Shown in pieces: positions 37,601 to 45,165 of a stretch of 52,175 bases of DNA. The stretch spans positions 102,350-154,524 of the forward strand of contig NZ_LGLN01000078.1 of the NCBI RefSeq assembly GCF_001293775.1, given 5' to 3'. The translations under genes and the position numbers were made by a program. The notes below the pieces were generated by a model, which saw only the letters and a list, made by a program, of their open reading frames with translations, searched no databases and was not told the origin of the DNA. Origin of the DNA: Pseudomonas syringae pv. cilantro (GTDB lineage Bacteria; Pseudomonadota; Gammaproteobacteria; Pseudomonadales; Pseudomonadaceae). The first letter of the stretch is position 1. Each line of letters starts with the position of its first letter.

Positions 37601-37775
37601 AGGTGCCGAAATGCGCAAACCCTTGGGGTTGACCATCATTGGCGGCCTGATCTTCAGTCAGATCCTGACGCTCTACACCACACCTGTGGTTTACCTTTAT
37701 CTCGACCGTCTGCGCCATCGCTTCAGTAAATGGCGTGGCGTGCGCACTGATGCTGCTCTGGAAACTCCGCTATGA
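34668..37775 (+). CDS. mdtC: RND efflux pump subunit MdtC/MuxC
   Basis: This 1035-residue RND transporter is the partner of the preceding pump and shares its plan: N-terminal RRPVATVLLSLAIMLLGAVSF, Asp401-Asp402 in GLVVDDAIVVLENISRHI (helix 4), GVVKKNAIMMIDLALHLER (helix 10). Two pumps in tandem with one adaptor is the hallmark of MdtABC/MuxABC systems. In E. coli MdtBC the two subunits have different roles, substrate binding and proton translocation; here both keep the relay Asp residues. It overlaps its neighbours by 4 nt. Confidence 0.95.
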   Translation: MNLSAPFIRRPVATVLLSLAIMLLGAVSFRLLPVAPLPNMDFPVIVVSASLAGASPEIMASTVATPLERSLGSIAGVNTMTSNSSQGTTRIILQFDLDRDINGAAREVQAAINASRNLLPSGMRSMPTYKKVNPSQAPIMVLSMTSSVLEKGQLYDLASTILSQSLSQVAGVGEVQIGGSSLPAVRIELEPQMLSQYGVSLDDVRTAITASNVRRPKGFVEDDLHNWQVQANDQLEEAADYAPLIIRYKDGATLRLKDVAKVSDAVEDRYNSGFFNNDQAVLLVINRQAGANIIETVAQIKAQLPALRAVLPASVKLQIAMDRSPVIKATLHEAEMTLLIAVILVILVVFLFLGSFRASLIPTLAVPVSLVGTFAIMHLFGFSLNNLSLMALILATGLVVDDAIVVLENISRHIHNGLDPMKAAFLGAKEVGFTLLSMNVSLVAVFISILFMGGLVESLFREFSITLSVAIIVSLIVSLTLTPMLCARWLKPREASGENAFQRWSERVNDRMVEGYDRSLGWVLRHPRLTLISLLITVVVNIALYVVVPKTFLPQQDTGQLMGFVRGDDGLSFSVMQPKMEQFRRAVLADPAVESVAGFIGGSSGTNNAFMIVRLVPIAERKLSAEKVVERLRKTLPHVPGGRLFLAPDQDLQLGGGREQTSSQYQYIVQSADLTSLRRWYPKIVAALKSVPELTAIDAREGRGTQQVTLVVNRDTAKRLGIDMNMVTSVLNNAYSQRQVSTIYDSLNQYKVVMEVNPKYAQDPVTLEQVQVITADGQRVPLSSIAHYERSLANDRVSHDGQFAAENISFDLAEGASLDNANVAIERAIAAIGLPEDIITKMAGTASAFAATQKSQPWMILGALLAVYLVLGILYESYIHPLTILSTLPSAGVGALLTIYVVGSEFSLISLLGLFLLIGVVKKNAIMMIDLALHLERDQGMAPEESIRNACLQRLRPILMTTMAAILGALPLLLSTAEGAEMRKPLGLTIIGGLIFSQILTLYTTPVVYLYLDRLRHRFSKWRGVRTDAALETPL

Positions 37776-39235
37776 CCGAACGCCCGGCTTTCACATCCCG
37801 TCCAGAATGGCTGATTCGCCCGCTCGGGCTGGCAGTCTGTATCGCCTTGCTGAGCGCCTGCGCGGTCGGACCGGATTATCAACGGCCGACCATGGCGGCG
37901 CCCCAACAGTTCAAGGCGGTTCAGGGCTGGCGGGCGGCGACACCCGGCGATGCAATGGCCAAGGGCGCCTGGTGGCAGGTGTACGGTGACAAAGGCCTGA
38001 ACGCGCTGGTCGAGCGCCTCAACACCTCCAACCAGACCGTGGCTCAGTACGAAGCCCAGTATCGTCAGGCCCAGGCGCTGGTGCGCAGCTCTCGAGCGGC
38101 GTTCTTGCCGACGCTGGACCTGACAACCGGCAAGACCCGCTCAGGGCAGGGCACCGGGACGTCAAGCACCGGGACCAGCGCTTCGGGAATCCGTAACAGC
38201 TACAACGCGCAGTTGGGCGTCAGTTGGGAAGCCGACGTCTGGGGTAAATTGCGCCGTGGCCTGGAAGCCGATACCGCAAACGCGCAGGCCAGCCTTGCCG
38301 ACCTGGCGGCAATGCGCCTGAGCCTGCAATCGGAGCTGGTCCAGAACTACCTGCAACTGCGGGTGATCGACGAACAAAAGCGCTTGCTGGAATCGACCGT
38401 CGACGCCTATCAGCGTTCTCTGACCCTGACCCAGAATCAATACCGCGCCGGTATCTCCGGGCGTGATTCGGTCGCCCAGGCGCAGAACCAGTTGAAAAGC
38501 ACGCAGGCCGACCTGATCGATCTGGCCTGGCAGCGCGCGCAATTCGAGAATGCTATTGCCGTATTGATGGGCATGGCGCCGGCAGACTTCAGCCTGCCGG
38601 CGATTGCCACGATCCCGCATTTGCCGGATATTCCGCCAGGGCTGCCTTCGCAGCTGCTGGAGCGCAGGCCCGACATCGCCGCTGCGGAACGCTCGGTGAG
38701 GGGCGCCAACGCCAATATCGGGGTCGCCAAGGCAGCTTACTATCCGGATTTCACCCTGAGCATGAGCGGCGGTTACAACAGCAGTACCTTCGCCAACTGG
38801 ATCAGCCTGCCGAACCGTTTCTGGTCGGTCGGGCCGCAACTGGCCCTGACCCTGTTCGACGGCGGTCGCCGTTCGGCAGAGGTCGAGCGCACCGAGGCTC
38901 TGTATGATCAAACGGTCGCGCAATACCGCCAGACGGTGCTCAGCGGCTTTCAGGAGGTCGAAAACTACCTCATCCAGCTTAAGGTCTATGAAGACGAAGC
39001 GGCGGTGCGTGAGGAGGCTCTGGTGTTTGCGCGTGATTCGTTGCGCCTGACCAACAATCAGTACAAGGCCGGTCTGATCGGCTATCTGGATGTCGTCAAC
39101 GTGCAGGCGACTGCGTTGAGTAACGAGCGCAGTGTGCTTAACGTGCTGCAGAGCCGCCTGCTGGCCAGCGTGCAGTTGATTGCCGCGCTGGGCGGTGGCT
39201 GGGATTCCGAGCGTGACCTGGCGTTGAAGGAGTAG
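37772..39235 (+). CDS. opmB: Outer-membrane efflux lipoprotein, OprM/OpmB family
   Basis: This 487-residue outer-membrane factor is the exit duct of the RND system. It begins with a lipoprotein signal peptide ending in the lipobox LLSAC with Cys30. The two internally repeated halves characteristic of TolC-like trimers are visible (LGVSWEADVWGKLRRGLEAD and LTLFDGGRRSAEVERTEALYDQ; ALVRSSRAAFLPTLDL and IGVAKAAYYPDFTLSMS). The start overlaps mdtC by 4 nt (ATGA). It is the last gene of the operon; no terminator is obvious after it. Confidence 0.94.
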   Translation: MTERPAFTSRPEWLIRPLGLAVCIALLSACAVGPDYQRPTMAAPQQFKAVQGWRAATPGDAMAKGAWWQVYGDKGLNALVERLNTSNQTVAQYEAQYRQAQALVRSSRAAFLPTLDLTTGKTRSGQGTGTSSTGTSASGIRNSYNAQLGVSWEADVWGKLRRGLEADTANAQASLADLAAMRLSLQSELVQNYLQLRVIDEQKRLLESTVDAYQRSLTLTQNQYRAGISGRDSVAQAQNQLKSTQADLIDLAWQRAQFENAIAVLMGMAPADFSLPAIATIPHLPDIPPGLPSQLLERRPDIAAAERSVRGANANIGVAKAAYYPDFTLSMSGGYNSSTFANWISLPNRFWSVGPQLALTLFDGGRRSAEVERTEALYDQTVAQYRQTVLSGFQEVENYLIQLKVYEDEAAVREEALVFARDSLRLTNNQYKAGLIGYLDVVNVQATALSNERSVLNVLQSRLLASVQLIAALGGGWDSERDLALKE

Positions 39236-39403
39236 TCAGCAGAAGCAGCAAAAGGCAAGTTTTCTTTAGCTATCGCTGATCCATGTAAAATTAATGGCGT
39301 ACTGCCAGCTTTTTCGACCAAGTGCCGCGACATTTGGTAGCTAATGCGTACAATCAGCGCACAAGCACGGCATGGACGCACTCATTGGGTTTCAGGTGTG
39401 TTT

Positions 39404-41521
39404 ATGTTGATTGGCAGTTATATACCCTCGCTTGTCGTTCTTTCCGTTTTTGTTGCGATTCTTGCGTCCTATACCGCGTTCGACCTCGCTGGCCGGATCA
39501 TCTCGGCCAAAGGACGGGTCGTGTATGTGTGGATTGTCGGCGGCGCGTTTGCAATGGGTGTCGGCACCTGGTCAACGCACTTTATCGGCATGCTTGCCTT
39601 CGTCTTGCCCATCGACCTTGGCTATGACGTGCCGCTCCTGCTGTTTTCGCTGTCTATCATCGTCATAACGTCGGGATTCGCCCTGTGGCTGGTCGCGCAA
39701 CCGCATCTGACCGCAGTGCAGCTGTTGCTGGGCGCGGCTTTGCTGGGCTTGGGCATCAGCGCCATGCATTACACCGGCATGGCGGCTATGCGCATGCAGC
39801 CCGGTATCGTGTACACGCCGGTCTTGTTCGTCCTGTCCCTGCTGATTGCCATTGTCGCATCGGCGGCGGGGTTGTGGATCGCGTTCCACCTGCGCCATCA
39901 CCGGCCTCGCGTGTACCTGGCTCGCGCGGGTGCGTCAGTGCTGCTAGGCATGGCAGTGGTCGGCATGCACTACACCGGCATGGCCGCGGCCAACTTCGCA
40001 GAGGGCAGTTTTTGTGGCGCGTTGATCAACGGGCTGAGCAGCAACGGGCTGGACAGGGTGGTGCTGGTCGCCAGCCTGACGGTCCTGAGCCTCACCCTGT
40101 TTGCCTGTATTCTGGACGCCCATCTCGAAGCCCGCACGGCAGTGCTGGCCACTTCCCTGAGCCAGGCCAATCAGGAACTGACTCATCTGGCCATGCATGA
40201 CAACCTTACCGGTCTGCCCAATCGTGTGCTACTGACGGAGCGGATCGAGCAAGCCATGGCCAGGGCCGACGAAACCGGTGGCTGTTTTGCCTTGATGTTC
40301 ATGGATCTGGACGGCTTCAAGCCGGTGAACGACGCCTTTGGCCATCACACAGGCGACCTGCTGTTGCGTCAGGTTGCCTTGCGTCTGCGGCAGAACGTCA
40401 ATCGGCACGACACGCTGGCCAGAGTCGGTGGTGACGAGTTTGTGCTGCTCATCGAGCTGGACGATAAGCAGGACGCGCTGACCGTGGCAACGCGGCAGGT
40501 CAGTGAGATCAGCAATCCGTTCCTGATTGGCGAACATCAGTTGCAGATTTCGCTGAGCATCGGCATTTGCATTTATCCCGGCCATGGTGCAACCCAGCAC
40601 GAACTGCTGGTCAACGCCGACGCGGCCATGTATCACACCAAAGCGGCCGGCAAGAACGGCCACAGTTTTTTTGATGTGTCGATGAATTGCAACGCACGCA
40701 ATCAATTGCAGCTGTCGCAGGATTTACGCACCGCACTCAGGCACAAGCACTTCTGCCTTTATTACCAGCCCAAGTTCGACGCGCTGAGCGGGCTGCCGAT
40801 AGGCGCCGAGGCCCTGTTGCGCTGGAATCACCCGGAACGCGGGGTGTTGGGGCCTGATCTGTTTATTGCCATGGCCGAGAAAACCGGGCTGATCATCCAG
40901 ATCGGCGAATGGGTACTGGATGAAGCCTGTCGGCAGATGCGCGAGTGGTACACCGAGGGGTACTCGCACTGGCGTATTTCAGTCAATCTGTCGGCCTTGC
41001 AGTTCCGCCATTCCGGCCTGGTTGCGACCGTCGCGGATACGCTGGCCCGGCATCAGTTGCCGGCCAACTGCCTGACGCTGGAAATCACCGAAACCACCGC
41101 GATGGATGACGCAGACGCCAGTCTCGGCGTGCTGAACAGGCTGTCGGAGATGGGTCTGGACCTGTCGATCGATGACTTTGGTACCGGCTATTCAAGCCTG
41201 ATGTACCTCAAGCGGCTGCCGGCCAACGAAATCAAGATCGATCGCGGTTTCGTTCGCGATCTGGAGCACGACACCGACGATGCTGCCATTGTGTCGGCGA
41301 TCGTCGCGGTGGGGCAGGCACTGAATTTGCGGATTGTCGCCGAGGGCGTCGAAACCACGCTTCAACAGCGTTTTCTGACGCACCTGGGGTGCGATTCCCT
41401 GCAGGGGTTTCTGCTCGGGCATCCGTTGCCCGCACAGCAATTCCTTGAGGATATCCGCGCTGCGGAGTCGAGAATTGCGCTCGATGCGCAGGAGTCGGAG
41501 GCCAAAGCGTCCGCTTTCTGA
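39404..41521 (+). CDS. mucR: MHYT-GGDEF-EAL cyclic-di-GMP protein, MucR-like
   Basis: This 705-residue inner-membrane protein has seven hydrophobic segments with three MHYT-type repeats (STHFIGM near 57-63, MHYTGM at 121-126 and 188-193), then a diguanylate cyclase domain with an intact GGDEF at 342-346 and a phosphodiesterase domain with EAL at 469-471. The later EAL-domain catalytic residues (NLSALQF, ITETT, DDFGTGYS, KIDRGF, AEGVET, LQGFLLG) are all kept. The inhibitory I-site is not canonical: the position before GGDEF reads NRHD instead of RxxD. In P. aeruginosa, MucR of the same architecture supports alginate synthesis and MHYT senses a diatomic gas or copper. The start at 39404 has CAGGTG upstream; a longer frame begins at 39344. 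Confidence 0.92.
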   Translation: MLIGSYIPSLVVLSVFVAILASYTAFDLAGRIISAKGRVVYVWIVGGAFAMGVGTWSTHFIGMLAFVLPIDLGYDVPLLLFSLSIIVITSGFALWLVAQPHLTAVQLLLGAALLGLGISAMHYTGMAAMRMQPGIVYTPVLFVLSLLIAIVASAAGLWIAFHLRHHRPRVYLARAGASVLLGMAVVGMHYTGMAAANFAEGSFCGALINGLSSNGLDRVVLVASLTVLSLTLFACILDAHLEARTAVLATSLSQANQELTHLAMHDNLTGLPNRVLLTERIEQAMARADETGGCFALMFMDLDGFKPVNDAFGHHTGDLLLRQVALRLRQNVNRHDTLARVGGDEFVLLIELDDKQDALTVATRQVSEISNPFLIGEHQLQISLSIGICIYPGHGATQHELLVNADAAMYHTKAAGKNGHSFFDVSMNCNARNQLQLSQDLRTALRHKHFCLYYQPKFDALSGLPIGAEALLRWNHPERGVLGPDLFIAMAEKTGLIIQIGEWVLDEACRQMREWYTEGYSHWRISVNLSALQFRHSGLVATVADTLARHQLPANCLTLEITETTAMDDADASLGVLNRLSEMGLDLSIDDFGTGYSSLMYLKRLPANEIKIDRGFVRDLEHDTDDAAIVSAIVAVGQALNLRIVAEGVETTLQQRFLTHLGCDSLQGFLLGHPLPAQQFLEDIRAAESRIALDAQESEAKASAF

Positions 41522-41635
41522 AACGCTTCGATGGCGCTGGATCGCAAACGCTGGCACGATCAGTCACCTCTGGCCGGCCTGCGGGTGTCAGGCCTGACTG
41601 ATTGCCGACTTGCGGACCTATTTACGAGACTGATC

Positions 41636-42382
41636 ATGGAAAAAGTTCTCATCATCACCGGCGGTTCGCGCGGGATCGGCGCCGCGACGGCGCGTCTGGC
41701 TGCGACGCACGGTTACCGGATCTGCATCAACTATATGTCCGATCGCACCTCGGCAGAAAAGACCGCCGCGCAGGTCAGGGCACTGGGCGCACACGCACTC
41801 ACGATGCAGGCCGATGTCAGCAATGAGGACGAAATCATTCGTCTGTTCGCCCGGGTTGACACCGAGCTGGGGCGTGTTACCCATCTGGTCAACAATGCGG
41901 GGACGCTGGCCCAGGCTTCGAGGGTCGAGGACATGTCGGAATTTCGCATGCTCAAGATGATGATGAACAACGTAGTCGGGCCCATGCTGTGCAGCAAACA
42001 CGCTCTGCTGCGCATGTTGCCGCGGCATGGCGGTCATGGCGGCAGCATCGTCAACGTGTCCTCGCTGGCAGCGCGCCTCGGTTCGGCGGGTGAGTACGTG
42101 GACTACGCAGCGTCCAAGGGCGCACTGGACACCTTCACCATCGGGCTTTCCAAGGAAGTGGCCGGGGAGGGTGTTCGCGTCAATGCCGTAAGGCCTGGCT
42201 TCATTTTCACCGACTTTCATGCCCTGAGTGGCGACCCGCTGCGGGTCAGCAAGCTCGAAGGCGCACTGCCCATGGGCCGTGGCGGCACGCCGGAAGAAGT
42301 GGCCGAAGCGATTATCTGGTTATTGTCGGATCAGGCTTCGTATGCAACGGGTACGTTTATCGATGTGGCGGGAGGACGCTGA
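41636..42382 (+). CDS. SDR family NAD(P)-dependent oxidoreductase
   Basis: This 248-residue classical short-chain dehydrogenase has the cofactor motif TGGSRGIG (8-15), NNAG (86-89), catalytic Ser142/143 and Tyr157-x3-Lys161 (YAASK), and the PG segment VRPGFIFTDF. The C-terminal DQASYATGTFIDVAGGR is typical of FabG-like SDRs. The start at 41636 gives MEKVLIITGGSRGIG; the frame from 41531 is unsupported. Asn-Tyr-Met after the second beta strand (RICINYMSDR) suggests NADP(H). No pathway neighbours; substrate unknown. Confidence 0.93.
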   Translation: MEKVLIITGGSRGIGAATARLAATHGYRICINYMSDRTSAEKTAAQVRALGAHALTMQADVSNEDEIIRLFARVDTELGRVTHLVNNAGTLAQASRVEDMSEFRMLKMMMNNVVGPMLCSKHALLRMLPRHGGHGGSIVNVSSLAARLGSAGEYVDYAASKGALDTFTIGLSKEVAGEGVRVNAVRPGFIFTDFHALSGDPLRVSKLEGALPMGRGGTPEEVAEAIIWLLSDQASYATGTFIDVAGGR

Positions 42383-42414
42383 AATAGCCGTAGCTATACG
42401 GGTATTTGCAGCGT

Positions 42415-42426
42415 CGCGCCGGCGCG
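42415..42426. terminator. GC palindrome between SDR and proline-rich gene
   Basis: CGCGCCGGCGCG is a perfect 12-bp palindrome between the converging SDR and proline-rich genes. It could help end both transcripts but has little loop and no T-run. Confidence 0.3.
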
Positions 42427-42429
42427 CGG

Positions 42430-42609
42430 TCAGACCACCACGGGTGGTTCCTGGGCTGGCGGATCACCCACTGGAGGGGTTTCCTCAGGCGGGTCGATGA
42501 CCGGAGGCATCGTGGGCGGCGGCTCGTCATCGGGTCTGGGCGGTGTCCCGGGCAGGACAGGATTGTCGATGTTCGGATCGGGCGCTACTGGCGGAGTGGG
42601 AAGGGTCAT
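42430..42609 (-). CDS. Small proline-rich protein (59 aa)
   Basis: This 59-residue frame starts 12 bases after a strong AAGGAGG ribosome binding site. The product is highly proline-rich and acidic (MTLPTPPVAPDPNIDNPVLP and so on, with repeated PPxxxPP and DPP/DDEPP units), with no cysteine, no aromatic residue and no signal peptide, so it is probably disordered. It converges with the SDR gene and is divergent from glgE. I do not recognise a family. Upstream ATG codons in the same frame back to 42816 would add residues unlike the rest. Confidence 0.65.
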   Translation of the reverse strand: MTLPTPPVAPDPNIDNPVLPGTPPRPDDEPPPTMPPVIDPPEETPPVGDPPAQEPPVVV

Positions 42610-43127
42610 GGTTTCAGCCTCCTTGTTGGCATTGTGTTCGACCTTCCGCGTTTTGTGATGATTCAATTGATTTGCACTGCCAGCCGGCGCTGTTGAAAAA
42701 AGATCACAGGTAGATTCGTAGCGGTTGGCTGTTTCGCTACATACCTTGAAATTCAACATTTCATAATTGCAGTGTTTCAGAATCATGTTTCGTCTCCGTG
42801 CCGAATGCCCCGGCAAGCCCCTGATTCCGACACAGTCTGCGGCAACGCCTCTCGCCCATACGTCAAAGGCTCCTCAGGCGAAAATTCCTGTACATAAACG
42901 GGATCAATCTGACGCGCTCAACCTGACTATTTTCGATTGGGCTATGCTCTGACACGCGTTGCAGTCGGGCATAAAACCTTTGAACTTTCCCCCCGATGTC
43001 TGCTCGGAATCTAGGCAGCGAAACAGACGGGCCCTCGGGGCTCTGTGGTCGTGCGCTGCCATACCGTCAATTTTTCCATTGCATGGAATGCACAGGAGCG
43101 TCCCTGGGGCGTGAGGAGTGATGCTCG
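42610..43127. other. Divergent intergenic region, proline-rich gene / glgE
   Basis: This 518-bp stretch holds the promoters of the proline-rich gene (minus) and of glgE (plus). A sigma-S-like -10, CTATGCT, lies at 42942-42948. The part nearest the proline-rich gene (42640-42780) is AT-rich. No gene is convincing within it. Confidence 0.5.
42942..42948 (+). promoter_or_regulatory. Sigma-S-like -10 upstream of glgE
   Basis: CTATGCT matches the RpoS-type -10 CTATACT in six of seven positions and would give a leader of about 180 nt for glgE. No good -35 is present at 17 bp, which RpoS tolerates. Trehalose and glycogen genes are commonly stress-induced, which agrees. Confidence 0.35.
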
Positions 43128-45146
43128 ATGAATGAACAGCCATACGGTCCGGATTCCCTGGCCACCGATGTACCGCACCCAACCAAACCCTTGTCACTGA
43201 CCCAGGCGCTGCAACTGCCACGCATCGTGATCGAAGACACGTTGCCTGTGATAGATGGTGGATTGTTTGCGGCCAAGGCAATCATCGGGCAACCGGTTAC
43301 AGTCACCAGCAAAATTTATGCGGACGGCCACGACAAGATGGCCGTCAATGTTCGCTGGCGCGCTGCTGATGAAGAGAACTGGCACAGCGCACCATTGCAC
43401 GAACTGGGCAACGACAGTTGGGTCGGTGAGTTCACCCCGACCTCGGTCAGCCGTTATGTGTTTCAACTCGAAGCCTGGATCGATCAGTTCGGCAGCTATT
43501 GTTACGAACTGGAGAAAAAGTTTTCTGCAGGCGTGCCCATCGATCTGGAGCTGGAAGAAGGGCGTATTCATCTGACCAAGGCTGCCGAGCGCAGTCAGGA
43601 TCAGCAGCGCGAGCAGATCGAAAACCTGCTGGCGCGTCTGGACCAGGCCGACAGCATTGAGAAGGTCGCGCTGTTGCTGCACAGCGACACCGCAAGCCTG
43701 ATGAAGCAGGCCGATAACCATGCCTTCCTCAGCCGTAGCCTCGAATACCCGCTGGATGTAGAGCGAGAACTGGCCCAGTTCGCCAGTTGGTACGAGTTGT
43801 TTCCGCGCTCGATCACCGATGATAAAGCACGCCACGGCACCTTCAACGATGTCCATTCGCGCTTGCCGATGATTCGCGACATGGGCTTCGACGTGCTGTA
43901 TTTCCCGCCGATTCATCCTATCGGTCGCGCGCACCGCAAAGGCCCGAACAACTCGTTGACCGCTGGCCAGGACGATCCGGGCAGCCCCTACGCCATCGGC
44001 AGCGAGGACGGCGGCCACGACGCCATTCACCCGCAGTTGGGCAGTCTTGAAGACTTCCGCAACCTGGTGAAAGCCGCCGCCGACCACGGTCTCGAAATCG
44101 CGCTCGATTTTGCGATTCAGTGTTCGCAGGACCACCCATGGCTCAAGCAGCATCCGGGCTGGTTCTCCTGGCGTCCGGACGGCACCATCCGCTATGCGGA
44201 GAACCCGCCGAAAAAGTACCAGGACATCGTTAACGTCGACTTTTATGCGCCGGATGCCATTCCGGGCCTGTGGCTGGAACTGCGTGACATCGTGCTGGGC
44301 TGGGTCAAGGAAGGCGTGAAGATTTTCCGCGTCGATAATCCTCACACCAAGCCGCTGCCGTTCTGGCAGTGGATGATCGGTGAAGTGCGCAGTCAGCATC
44401 CTGAGGTGATGTTCCTCGCCGAAGCGTTCACCAAGCCAGCCATGATGGCGCGTCTGGGCAAGGTCGGTTACACCCAGAGTTACACCTATTTCACCTGGCG
44501 CAACACCAAGGCCGAGCTGTCGGAATATTTCACCGAGCTCAACGAAGTGCCATGGCGCGACTGCTACCGCCCGAACTTCTTCGTCAACACACCGGACATC
44601 AACCCGCGTTTCCTGCATGAATCAGGGCGCCCGGGCTTTCTGATCCGTGCGGCGCTGGCGACCATGGGTTCAGGCCTGTGGGGCATGTATTCCGGTTTCG
44701 AGCTGTGCGAAGCGGCACCGATTCCCGGCAAGGAAGAGTACCTGGACTCGGAGAAATACGAGATCCGCGTGCGCGACTTCACGGCACCCGGCAACATCAT
44801 TGCCGAAATCGCCCAGCTCAACCGTATTCGTCGTCAGAACCCGGCCTTGCAGACGCATCTGGGGCTGAAGTTGTACAACGCGTGGAACGACAACATTCTG
44901 TACTTCGGCAAGCGCAGCGCAGATGGCAGCAACTTCATTCTGGTTGCCGTCAACCTCGATCCGCGTAACGCGCAGGAAGCGGATTTCGAATTGCCGCTGT
45001 GGGAGATGGGCCTTCCGGACGATGCCGCGACTTCCGGCGAAGATCTGATGACCGGGCACCGCTGGACCTGGTACGGCAAGTATCAGCACATGCGTCTCGA
45101 CCCTTCGCAACCTTTTGGAATCTGGCGTATCCAGGCCTCGCAGTAA
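43128..45146 (+). CDS. glgE: Alpha-1,4-glucan:maltose-1-phosphate maltosyltransferase GlgE
   Basis: This 672-residue GH13 enzyme extends alpha-1,4-glucan chains with maltose-1-phosphate. N-terminal beta-sandwich and helical-bundle domains precede the catalytic barrel (about 225-560). The nucleophile is Asp403 in FRVDNPHTKP, and the general acid Glu432 in FLAEAFTKP, both in GlgE-specific surroundings that differ from amylases. It begins 20 bases before the treS-mak gene on the same strand, after GAGGAG upstream of its own ATG. The product of TreS-Mak is its substrate, so the three genes are one pathway. Confidence 0.96.
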   Translation: MNEQPYGPDSLATDVPHPTKPLSLTQALQLPRIVIEDTLPVIDGGLFAAKAIIGQPVTVTSKIYADGHDKMAVNVRWRAADEENWHSAPLHELGNDSWVGEFTPTSVSRYVFQLEAWIDQFGSYCYELEKKFSAGVPIDLELEEGRIHLTKAAERSQDQQREQIENLLARLDQADSIEKVALLLHSDTASLMKQADNHAFLSRSLEYPLDVERELAQFASWYELFPRSITDDKARHGTFNDVHSRLPMIRDMGFDVLYFPPIHPIGRAHRKGPNNSLTAGQDDPGSPYAIGSEDGGHDAIHPQLGSLEDFRNLVKAAADHGLEIALDFAIQCSQDHPWLKQHPGWFSWRPDGTIRYAENPPKKYQDIVNVDFYAPDAIPGLWLELRDIVLGWVKEGVKIFRVDNPHTKPLPFWQWMIGEVRSQHPEVMFLAEAFTKPAMMARLGKVGYTQSYTYFTWRNTKAELSEYFTELNEVPWRDCYRPNFFVNTPDINPRFLHESGRPGFLIRAALATMGSGLWGMYSGFELCEAAPIPGKEEYLDSEKYEIRVRDFTAPGNIIAEIAQLNRIRRQNPALQTHLGLKLYNAWNDNILYFGKRSADGSNFILVAVNLDPRNAQEADFELPLWEMGLPDDAATSGEDLMTGHRWTWYGKYQHMRLDPSQPFGIWRIQASQ

Positions 45147-45165
45147 CACTCCCAAGGAGTCAGCA

